Assembly: GCF_910592395.1 (NCBI RefSeq)
Contig: NC_088321.1
Coordinates: forward strand, 2,730,001 to 2,794,000
Direction: 5' to 3'
DNA length: 64,000 bases
Origin: Lineus longissimus
Lineage: Eukaryota; Nemertea; Pilidiophora; Heteronemertea; Lineidae
Shown: positions 10,914-23,000 of the stretch, piece by piece
How positions within the stretch are numbered: position 1 is the first letter of the stretch
How the letters are laid out: the number at the start of each line of letters is the position of its first letter
Position numbers and translations under genes: made by a program
The notes under the pieces: model-generated
Databases searched by the model: none
What the model saw: only the letters and a program-made list of their open reading frames with translations
What the model was told of the DNA's origin: nothing

Positions 10914-11055
10914 ATGGATCCAGCATTGCTGAAGGAGAGAGAAGCTTTCAAAAAGAGGGCGCTAGCACAACCATCAGTCGAAAAGAGAAAGGCCCAGAAA
11001 AGAACTGAAAATGATCGCAGTACTAAGAAGGCACGGCCAGCGCCAAAACCTAAAG
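10914..11055 (+). CDS. GTF2E2: GTF2E2 coding exon 1
   Basis: Starts MDPALLKEREAFKKRALAQP, the conserved opening of TFIIE beta, followed by a lysine-rich, low-complexity stretch. The ATG is the first codon after an apparent acceptor (TTTTTCTAG|ATG). The exon ends CCTAAAG|GTAAGC, phase 1. Reading past the donor meets TAG at 11,091, so intron retention would truncate the protein after 59 residues. Confidence 0.93.
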
Positions 11056-14000
11056 GTAAGCACCCTACCCTTGAAAGCCTCATACTTACTTAGGGCTCTT
11101 CGTCCCTAGTGGCACATAATGCCACAACACAACCTCCAGCCTTTTCAGTCTCTTGCTGCCCGTTGTGCCTCATCCCATGTCAGCCCCATGAGTTTCAGCT
11201 CCTTTGACATAGTCCTCCTGGTAAGCACCCTACCCTTGAAAGCCTCATAATTACTTAGGGCTCTTCATCCCTAGTGGCACATAAGGCCACAACACAACCT
11301 CCAGCCTTTTCAGTCTCTTGCTGCCCGTTGTGCCTCGTCCCATGTCAGCCCCATGAGTTTCAGCTCCACTGACATAGTCCTACTTCATTTGACTTTGGGC
11401 CAGCCTCGTTTGTTCTTTCCCTGGGGGGCTCAAATGCAGGGCAGTCTTTGGTATGCTGCTTGGATTCATTCAGAGGACATGTCTAAGCCATCAAAGTCTG
11501 CAGCATCCGATTACGCGGCAACGTTAGAACTCTAGATCTGCGTCAGCTGACGGATCGGAGAGCTTCATTAGAGATTATCCTTGGCCAGAACACTTGGCAG
11601 ATCCATCGTAGACACCTGTTTGAAAGCCTCATAGCCTAGTGGTTGATAAAAGTACTGTGGGTTACCACGCAATTCGGCCCAGATTCGGAACCAAGGATTT
11701 GTGTTCTTGATGAACCGTTGTAGATTTAAGGAACTAATATTCCTGACTCTTCACAGTCATTCGAATAAGACTTGACAAAACACCCGAGTGAGAATATTTC
11801 GTTATCATAATGGATAATGTAGCCTTTATCATTCGATATTTCATTTGAGATGTTTTAGAATAGAAATTGATACCTCACTGTCGGTATTGATTGTCTCACA
11901 AAAACCGCTCGGATGGAGCTTAAATATTGGCTATGGTTTTGGTCTACATTTTAGCTCCAACCTCGCGGTTTTGGTGAGACAATCAATACCGTCAGTTCGG
12001 TATCAATTCCTTGAAGCCAAAGCTCCTAGTATCTGGTGTTTACGCTAGGGCAAGTTAAAGTCCCCACCAAGTGAGAAACATGAGTAGCTGGCGTGGACTT
12101 CCCTCCTTTGGCCAAAAGACCGGGGGCATAATGGTCAGTATGATGGCCGCGTCCCAGTGTTAACCAGTTCAATCAGAACATCAAGATTCAAACAGACTCG
12201 ACGGCTTCGGGAGTTAAAACTGGCTGTGAAAGAATTTTGAAGGCCAAGTTTGCATGAAAGTTTAAGCCTAATGATTTTCATAGCTTTGCTCGTTGGCCGA
12301 AAACAGAAAAGTTTTTGAGTGGCTGTTTTAGTTTTGGTCTAATTGCAGCTAAAAATGTTTATGAGTTGAGCCTTTCAGTGAGTTTACTGTTTTATTCATT
12401 TCAGCCGATTTTAACTACAAGGCAATGCAAGGAAGTTCACAGTTTAAGTTTGGAATATTGGCAAAAATAGTTAAATATATGAAGGTAAGATAAGAATACT
12501 AATCACTTGGTTTCGTTGACTGTTTTTTCCACCAGGACAAAAGTACCGAAAAGTGTTTTGCCGCTGAAGTAAAATGATCAAATGTATGTGCAAATTTGAA
12601 TAAAGGAGCCTTATAGCTGAGTGGTGAACTCCGACTACCACTCAAAAGGCCCCGGTTCGATCCCGGGTAGAACCCAGGAGTGTATTTCTGGATGAACCGG
12701 TGTGGCTTTCAAGGAACGAAAATTACCGGCTCTCCACAGTCCTTTGAATGAGATGTAAAACCGAGGTTCCTTGAATCTGGTGTCTATGCCAGGGCAGGTT
12801 ACAGACTCCACCAAGTGAGAAACATGAGTAGCTTGCGTGGACTCTAAGGGCTGCCTAACCTTACACATTTGGGGGAAATCTCACACACAGGCCTGTTTAC
12901 ACTAAGTTAGGGCCATTTTACACTTTGACTCCAGAAAATGTCTTTAAAATTGTGCCGAAATCATCAGAAGACCCAACAATGACATTTCCCTTGCTGATTT
13001 ACACTTTTTCACCGAGGGTTTTAGTTTTACACATTGCTGGACGAAGGCAGTTGTGACACTCCCTCCGGCCGAAGTCTGGAGTCACTAGGCCTTGCCGAAG
13101 TCGTAGTCACTAGACCAATAAACCCAACTGGCGCCTAACCATACTGGCACGCATAAACGCTTATCCTGCCTTGGAGGAGGAATACTCCGTGGAGAAAATC
13201 ACCTCCAAGTGCAGAGCAAACGCCCAGGAAGGGGAAGGATAGAAGAAGGGAAATTGGATTCCATCGAAATTGGATATCGTGATGCGATTTTGGGCTGCAC
13301 TCACCCTGTTTCTGCCCCTCTCATGTTCGAATTTGCTCACAATGAAAAAGAAATCCCCATCTGATAGGCTCATATAGGCCAATAGAACTTCAGGTGACTT
13401 CTTCAATCATAAAATTAACTCAATTTTTGAAGAATATCTCATTTTCCTCTCCATTGGAAAAATAGAAGTTGTCCTTTAAAGAAATCAATCAGCAGCAGCT
13501 AGGTAGGCAAGAAAAAGCTACACAAAGTCCTCAATAGGGGTCCCTCCAATCTCATCGTACGTCAAATGATTCACGCTTGTGCGAGGAATGTTATAGTGCT
13601 GTGTCAAACATTACCAGAATTATCGGAATACCAGACGACTTGGAATCCTGACTTGGCACTCAATGCCGGGAATTCAGGATTTTGAATCAGCAGAGTTTGC
13701 CCTGATGACGCCAGCGTCGACACTGATGAAACATGGGCCTACCCGATGTGAGTTGTTTTTCTCAGTGATTCATTCCTAACTTATTGAAACGTTCCTAGAG
13801 ATTGCATTGTCAAACTCGTGTATCGTCCGCTTTTAATATTTCAGCAACGGCATCAACAGGGAGACACTTATCCATTATTAATTGATGACATTCTTGACGA
13901 AACAAATCAACTTGATGTCGGAGCACGGCATAAACAATGGCTATTGACCGAGGTAGGTTTCCTCCCACTGTTCACCCTCCCCCAAACTCACTTTATCCCT

Positions 14001-17000
14001 GGTACCATCAGGACAAGACCAATATACTGATATTTGATGAAATATGGCTATCGACCGAGGTAGGTTGTTTCCTCCCACTGTTCACCCTCCTCCAAACTCA
14101 CTTTATCCCTGGTACCATCAGGGCAAGACCAATATACTGATATTTGATGAAATATGGCTATCGACCGAGGTAGGTTGTTTCCTCCCACTGTTCACCCTCC
14201 TCCAAACTCACTTTATCCCTGGTACCATCAGGGCAAGACCAATATACTGATATTTGATGAAATATGGCTATTGACCGAGGTAGGTTGTTTCCTCCCACTG
14301 TTCACCCTCCTCCAAACTCACTTTATCCCTGGTACCATCAGGACAAGACCAATATACTGATATTTGATGAAATATGGCTATTGACCGAGGTAGGTTGTTT
14401 CCTCCCACTGTTCACCCTCCTCTAAACTCACTTTATCCCTGGTACCATCGGGGCAAGACCAATATACTGATATTTGATGAAATATGGCTATCGACCGAGG
14501 TAGGTTTCCTCCCACTGTTCACCCTCCAAACTCACTTTATCCCCGGTACCATCAGGGCAAGACCAATTTACTGATATTTGATGAAATATGGCTATCGACC
14601 GAGGTAGGTTTCCTCCCACTGTTCACCCTCCAAACTCACTTTATCCCTGGTACCATCAGGACAAGACCATTATACTGATATTTGATGAAATATGGCTATT
14701 GACCGAGGTAGGTTGTTTCCTCCCACTGTTCACCCTCCTCCAAACTCACTTTATCCCTGGTACCATCAGGACAAGACCAATATACTGATATTTGATGAAA
14801 TATGGCTATTGACTGAGGTAGGTTATTTCCTCCCACTATTCACCCTCCTCCAAACTCACTTTATCCCTGGTACCATCAGGGCAAGACCAATATACTGATA
14901 TTTGATGAAATTCTTGTTGAGACCAACCAATGTTATGTCACCCTCACCCTGCACACCACCCCTCCCTTGGGTCATCTTCTGCATCTCATGAGGATAAGGG
15001 CCATCCATTGAGTATGTACGTACTGAGCGAGGAGACAGTTTAGGAATTTTGGGGAAAATGCGTACAGCTGTAAATTTTGTCCAAATTGTGTGTACAAGGG
15101 GAGGGGTCTCAAAATCCGAAGTTTGATGCGTACATACAGTGGAACCTCCCTTAGCGGACACCTCTCTATTAAGGACACTAGTTTTGGTCCCAATTTGGTA
15201 GTTTCTATTCAATTTGACCTCTCTGATCAGGACACCTCTCTATTAAGGCCAGCACTTGCCAGTCCCGAAGGTGTCCTTAATAGAGAGGTTCTACTGTACT
15301 TAATGGATGGCCCCATACTGGTATCAAGAGCCTTTCGAATCCAGCACCCAAAATATGATTCTGGGCCAGATGACCATCCATGAGCATGAATGTAGTATAG
15401 GACTGAAAAGCCTGTAAGACCTGGGTACAAGGTATTTTTAAAGTGGTCTGCATCCGCAAACTGTGCGTGATATAACGCTGAAAATGCGGGATATTGATGA
15501 TAGATACATGATCTGATAGATGTTAAAGCGAAATGTTTATCAATACTGGTTTGGCAGTAATTCTTCAAAACACCACGAAAACGATATTTCCACCCAATCA
15601 ACTAGACTTTGATGTTTTCACCCCAAATCTTGGTTCAGTACTCAGACTGACATTGTCTTCCATGTCATCAAGAAAATTTTCAAAAAATGTTGATATTTAG
15701 AGAACATGTCCAAGTTGTCATTTTGCGATATTTGGAAGAATAAATGGTTAATTAGCGTTGATATCCATATCTCACTTAGCATCAATCAGATTATGTATCT
15801 ATCATCATTACGTTCCAAAATTTTCAGCAACATAATGGAAGAGTTTTGGCTCCACTTACCACTGTGCATGCGCATGGTGAATCTCTTTTCACCAGGAAAA
15901 AACTGAAGCTATTACAGTGGAACCTCCCTTAGCGGACACCTCTCTATTAAAGATAACCTCTCTATTAAGGATAACCTCTCTATTAAGGACAACCTCTCTA
16001 TTAGTATTAAGGACACTAGTTTTGGTCCCAAATTGGTTGTTTCCATTCAATTTGACCTCTCTAATCAGGACACCTCTCTATTAAGGACATCACTTGTCAG
16101 TCCCGTTGGTGTCCTTAATAGAGAGGTTCTACTGTACATCGGTGTCGTGAAAAGGTCAGATAGGGACCTGGAATGTAAAGTGCCACCTCGTTTGCTGATC
16201 AAAATATGAACCTCTCGAATGTCTCGTAACCCTTGTAGGCCTTCGTCAACAATCAGGACACCTCTCTATTTAGGACATCACTTGTCAGTCCCGTTGGTGT
16301 CCTTAATAGAGAGGTTCTACTGTACTTCGTAGTCTTGAAAAAGTCAGACAGGGACCTGGAATAGAAAGTGCCACCTTGTTTGCTGATCAAAATCTGAACC
16401 TCTCTAATGTCTCGTAACCCTTGTAGGCCCTCGTCAACAATCAGGACACCTCTCTATTAAGGACATCACTTGTCAGTCCCGTTAGTGTCCTTAATAGAGA
16501 GGTTCTACTGTACTTCGAAGTCTTGAAAAAGTCAGACAGGGACCTGGAATATAAAGTGCCACCTTGTTTGCTGATCAAAATCTGAACCTCTCTAATGTCT
16601 CATAACCCTTGTAGGCCCTCGTCAACAATCCCAAGATCAACGTCGTGGATGACAATAAGTTTGTCTTCCGCCCGAAGTATAACATCCGAGACCGGAGGGG
16701 GTTAATGCGATTGCTGGAGCGGAATGACCTGAAAGGATTGGGCGGTGTTTTGATGGACGACGTCGAAGAGGCTGTGCCGAAATGTGGGCGAGTTATTCAG
16801 GTAGGCGCCGAGCTGACACGAGTGTCCTCTTTAACGCTATAACACCTAGAGCCAGCGCAAGGGCTTATTCCCCTTGGCCCCGACGTTATTTTACCTGGAA
16901 ATCATGTTTTTTTCTCCAGTGAGATCGACGGCGGTTATCACCGTTCGCCTCCAGGTGTTATAGGGTTAAGAAACTCTCTAACAAGTTCATGCTGCAATAG

Positions 17001-20000
17001 ACTCCAACCTAGCATCTTCCGTTGATGTCCATTGCAATATCACAAATTTAGTATTTTTTGCAAACTTCTCTACAGGCTTATGCTGCACCCTAATGCCACC
17101 AACCTAAATTCGAATGCTCTATGCAATCACTGAGTTCAAGCATACTGTGCTATACACCCAAGCGAAGAGTCCATTGATCATGTTCTCTGTTATGCAGAGT
17201 ACTTCATAACACTTTTTGTATCAGCTATACACCAACAAGTTAAAATGTACGTTTGTTCATCCTGAATATGAAAGAGGCAATAATTGGTGGAGCCCCATAG
17301 CCTAGTGGTCAATACTGCTTCCTATCCTGCAATAAGGCTCGGGTTTGATCCCCTTCTCAAGGAACTGTGTGGTCAACACTGCTTCCTACCCTGCAATAAG
17401 GCCCGGGTTTGATCCCCTTCTCAAGGAACTGTGTTGTCAACACTGTTTCCTACTCTGCAATAAGACCCGGGTTTGATCCCCTTCTCAAGGAACTGTGTGG
17501 TCAACACTGCTTCCTACCCTGCAATTAGGCCCGGGTTTGATCCCCTTCTCATGGAACTGTGTTGTCAACACTGCTTCCTACCCTGCAATAAGGCCCAGGT
17601 TTAATCCCCTTCTCAAAGGAACTGTGTGGTCAACACTGCTTCCTACCCTGCAATAAGGGCCGGGTTTGATCCCCTTCTCAAGGAACTGTGTGGTCAACAC
17701 TGCTTCCTACCCTGCAATAAGGCCTGGGTTTGATCCCCTTCTCAAGGAACTGTGTTGTCAACACTGCTTCCTACCCTGCACTAGATCCGGGTTTGATCCC
17801 CTTCTCAAGGAACGGTGTGGTCAACACTGCTTCCTACCCTGCAATAAGGCCTGGGTTTGATCCCCTTCTCAAGGAACTGTGTGGTCAACACTGCTTCCTA
17901 CCCTGCAATAAGACCCGGTATTGATCCCCTTCTCAAGGAACTGTGTGGTCAACACTGCTTCCTACCCTGCAATAAGGCCTGGGTTTGATCCCCTTCTCAA
18001 GGAACTGTGTGGTCAACACTGCTTCCTACCCTGCAATAAGGCCCGGGTTTGATCTCCTCCTCAAGGAACTGTGTGGTCAACACTGCTTCCTACTCTGCAA
18101 TAAGGCCTGGGTTTGATCCCCTTCTCAAGGAACTGTGTTGTCAACACTGCTTCCTACCCTGCACTAGATCCGGGTTTGATCCCCTTCTCAAGGAACTGTG
18201 TGGTCAACACTGCTTCCTACCCTGCAATGAGGCCTGGGTTTGATCCCCTTCTCAAGGAACTGTGTTGTCAACACTGCTTTCTACCCTGCAATAAGGCCTG
18301 GGTTTGATCCCCTTCTCAAGGAACTGTGTTGTCAACACTGCTTCCTACCCTGCACTAGATCCGGGTTTGATCCCCTTCTCAAGGAACTGTGTGGTAAACA
18401 CTGCTTCCTACCCTGCAATAAGGCCTGGGTTTGATCCCCTTCTCAAGGAACTGTGTTGTCAACACTGCTTCCTACTCTGCAATAAGGCCCAGGTTTGATC
18501 CCCTTCTCAAGGAACTGTGTGGTCAACACTGCTTCCTACTCTGCAATAAGGCCCGGGTTTGATCCCCTTCTCAAGGAACTGTGTTGTCAACACTGCTTCC
18601 TACCCTGCAATAAGGCCTGGGTTTGATCCCCTTCTCAAGGAACTGTGTGGTCAACACTGCTTCCTACCCTGCAATAAGGCCTGGGTTTGATCCCCTTCTC
18701 AAGGAACTGTGTGGTCAACACTGCTTCCTACCCTGCAATAAGACCCGGTATTGATCCCCTTCTCAAGGAACTGTGGTCAACACTGCTTCCTACCCTGCAA
18801 TAAGGCCTGGGTTTGATCCCCTTCTCAAGGAACTGTGTGGTCAACACTGCTTCCTACCCTGCAATAAGGCCCGGGTTTGATCTCCTTCTCAAGGAACTGT
18901 GTGGTCAACACTGCTTCCTACCCTGCAATAAGGCCTGGGTTTGATCCCCTTCTCAACGAACTGTGTGGTCAACACTGCTTCCTACCCTGCAATAAGGCCT
19001 GGGTTTGATCCCCTTCTCAAGGAACTGTGTGGTCTACACTGCTTCCTACCCTGCAATAAGGCCTGGGTTTGATCTCCTTCTCAAGGAACTGTGTTGTCAA
19101 CACTGCTTCCTACCCTGCAATAAGACCCGGGTTTGATCCCCTTCTCAAGGAACTGTGTGGTCAACACTGCTTCCTACCCTGCAATAAGACCCGGGTTTGA
19201 TCTCCTTCTCAAGGAACTGTGTTGTCAACACTGCTTCCTACCCTGCAATAAGACCCGGGTTTGATCCCCTTCTCAAGGAACTGTGTGGTCAACACTGCTT
19301 CCTACCCTGCAATAAGACCCGGGTTTGATCCCCTTCTCAAGGAACTGTGTTGTCAACACTGCTTCCTACCCTGCAATAAGACCCGGGTTTGATCCCCTTC
19401 TCAAGGAACTGTGTTGTCAACACTGCTTCCTACCCTGCAATAAGGCCCGGGTTTGATCTCCTTCTCAAGGAACTGTGTTGTCAACACTGCTTCCTACCCT
19501 GCAATAAGACCCGGGTTTGATCCCCTTCTCAAGGAACTGTGTGGTCAACACTGCTTCCTACCCTGCAATAAGGCCTGGGTTTGATCCCCTTCTCATGGAA
19601 CTGTTTGGTCAACACTGCTTCCTACCCTGCAATAAGACCCGGGTTTGATCTCCTTCTCAAGGAACTGTGTGGTCAACACTGCTTCCTACCCTGCAATAAG
19701 GGCCGGGTTTGATCCCCTTCTCAAGGAACTGTGTGGTCAACACTGCTTCCTACCCTGCAATAAGGCCCGGGTTTGATCCCCTTCTCATGGAACTGTGTGG
19801 TCAACACTGCTTCCTACCCTGCAATAAGGGCCGGGTTTGATCTCCTTCTCAAGGAACTGTGTGGTCAACACTGCTTCCTACCCTGCAATAAGGCCCGGGT
19901 TTGATCACCTTCTCAAGGAACTGTGTGGTCAACACTGCTTCCTACCCCGCAATAAGGCCCGGGTTTGATCTCCTTCTCAAGGAACTGAGTTGTCAACACT

Positions 20001-23000
20001 GCTTCCTACCCTGCAATAAGGCCCGGGTTTGATCCCCTTCTCAAGGAACTGTGTGGTCAACACTGCTTCCTACCCTGCAATAAGGCCTGGGTTTGATCTC
20101 CTTCTCAAGGAACTGTGTTGTCAACACTGCTTCCTACCCTGCTATAAGGCCCGGGTTTGATCCCCTTCTCAAGGAACTGTGTTGTCAACACTGCTTCCTA
20201 CCCTGCAATAAGGCCTGGGTTTGATCTCCTTCTCAAGGAACTGTGTGGTCAACACTGCTTCCTACCCTGCAATAAGGCCCGGGTTTGATCCCCTTCTCAA
20301 GGAACTGTGTGGTCAACACTGCTTCTTACCCCGCAATAAGGCCCGGGTTTGATATCCTTCTCAAGGAACTGTGTGGTCAACACTGCTTCCTACCCTGCAA
20401 TAAGGCCTGGGTTTGATCCCCTTCTCAAGGAACTGTGTGGTCAACACTGCTTCCTACCCTGCAATAAGGCCCGGGTTTGATCTCCTTCTCAAGGAACTGT
20501 GTGGTCAACACTGCTTCCTACCCTGCAATAAGGCCTGGGTTTGATCCCCTTCTCAAGGAACTGTGTTGTCAACACTGCTTCCTACTCTGCAATAAGGCCC
20601 AGGTTTGATCCCCTTCTCAAGGAACTGTGTGGTCAACACTGCTTCCTACTCTGCAATAAGGCCCGGGTTTGATCCCCTTCTCAAGGAACTGTGTTGTCAA
20701 CACTGCTTCCTACCCTGCAATAAGGCCTGGGTTTGATCCCCTTCTCAAGGAACTGTGTGGTCAACACTGCTTCCTACCCTGCAATAAGGCCTGGGTTTGA
20801 TCCCCTTCTCAAGGAACTGTGTGGTCAACACTGCTTCCTACCCTGCAATAAGACCCGGTATTGATCCCCTTCTCAAGGAACTGTGTGGTCAACACTGCTT
20901 CCTACCCTGCAATAAGGCCTGGGTTTGATCCCCTTCTCAAGGAACTGTGTGGTCAACACTGCTTCCTACCCTGCAATAAGGCCCGGGTTCGATCTCCTTC
21001 TCAAGGAACTGTGTGGTCAACACTGCTTCCTACCCTGCAATAAGGCCTGGGTTTGATCCCCTTCTCAAGGAACTGTGTGGTCAACACTGCTTCCTACCCT
21101 GCAATAAGGCCTGGGTTTGATCCCCTTCTCAAGGAACTGTGTGGTCTACACTGCTTCCTACCCTGCAATAAGGCCTGGGTTTGATCTCCTTCTCAAGGAA
21201 CTGTGTTGTCAACACTGCTTCCTACCCTGCAATAAGACCCGGGTTTGATCCCCTTCTCAAGGAACTGTGTGGTCAACACTGCTTCCTACCCTGCAATAAG
21301 ACCTGGGTTTGATCTCCTTCTCAAGGAACTGTGTTGTCAACACTGCTTCCTACCCTGCAATAAGACCCGGGTTTGATCCCCTTCTCAAGGAACTGTGTGG
21401 TCAGCACTGCTTCCTACCCTGCAATAAGACCCGGGTTTGATCCCCTTCTCAAGGAACTGTGTTGTCAACACTGCTTCCTACCCTGCAATAAGACCCGGGT
21501 TTGATCCCCTTCTCAAGGAACTGTGTTGTCAACACTGCTTCCTACCCTGCAATAAGGCCCGGGTTTGATCTCCTTCTCAAGGAACTGTGTTGTCAACACT
21601 GCTTCCTACCCTGCAATAAGACCCGGGTTTGATCCCCTTCTCAAGGAACTGTGTGGTCAACACTGCTTCCTACCCTGCAATAAGGCCTGGGTTTGATCCC
21701 CTTCTCATGGAACTGTTTGGTCAACACTGCTTCCTACCCTGCAATAAGGCCCGGGTTTGATCTCCTTCTCAAGGAACTGTGTGGTCAACACTGCTTCCTA
21801 CCCTGCAATAAGGGCCGGGTTTGATCCCCTTCTCAAGGAACTGTGTGGTCAACACTGCTTCCTACCCTGCAATAAGGCCCGGGTTTGATCCCCTTCTCAT
21901 GGAACTGTGTGGTCAACACTGCTTCCTACCCTGCAATAAGGGCCGGGTTTGATCTCCTTCTCAAGGAACTGTGTGGTCAACACTGCTTCCTACCCTGCAA
22001 TAAGGCCCGGGTTTGATCACCTTCTCAAGGAACTGTGTGGTCAACACTGCTTCCTACCCCGCAATAAGGCCCGGGTTTGATCTCCTTCTCAAGGAACTGT
22101 GTTGTCAACACTGCTTCCTACCCTGCAATAAGGCCCGGGTTTGATCCCCTTCTCAAGGAACTGTGTGGTCAACACTGCTTCCTACCCTGCAATAAGGCCT
22201 GGGTTTGATCTCCTTCTCAAGGAACTGTGTTGTCAACACTGCTTCCTACCCAGCTATAAGGCCCGGGTTTGATCCCCTTCTCAAGGAACTGTGTTGTCAA
22301 CACTGCTTCCTACCCTGCAATAAGGCCTGGGTTTGATCTCCTTCTCAAGGAACTGTGTGGTCAACACTGCTTCCTACCCTGCAATAAGGCCCGGGTTTGA
22401 TCCCCTTCTCAAGGAACTGTGTGGTCAACACTGCTTCTTACCCCGCAATAAGGCCCGGGTTTGATCCCCTTCTCAAGGAACTGTGTGGTCAACACTGCTT
22501 CCTACCCTGCAATAAGGCCTGGGTTTGATCCCCTTCTCAAGGAACTGTGTGGTCAACACTGCTTCCTACCCTGCAATAAGGCCCGGGTTTGATCTCCTTC
22601 TCAAGGAACTGTGTGGTCAACACTGTTTCCTACCCTGCAATAAGGCCCGGGTTTGATCCCCTTCTCAAGGAACTGTGTGGTCAACACTGTTTCCTACCCT
22701 GCAATAAGGCCCGGGTTTGATCCCCTTCTCAAGGAACTGTGTGGTCAACACTGCTTCCTACCCTGCAATAAGGCCCGGGTTTGATCCCCTTCTCAAGGAA
22801 CTGTGTTGTCAACACTGCTTCCTACCCTGCAATAAGGCCTGGGTTTGATCCCCTTCTCAAGGAACTGTGTTGTCAACACTGCTTCCTACCCTGCAATAAG
22901 GCCCGGGTTTGATCCCCTTCTCAAGGAACTGTGTTGTCAACACTGCTTCCTACCCTGCAATAAGGCCCGGGTTTGATCCCCTTCTCAAGGAACTGTGTGG

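Noticed and set aside
13937-14910. Repeated exons or duplicated coding units of GTF2E2
   Set aside because: Only the last 16 exon bases and the donor are copied; the rest of each unit is intronic and has stops.
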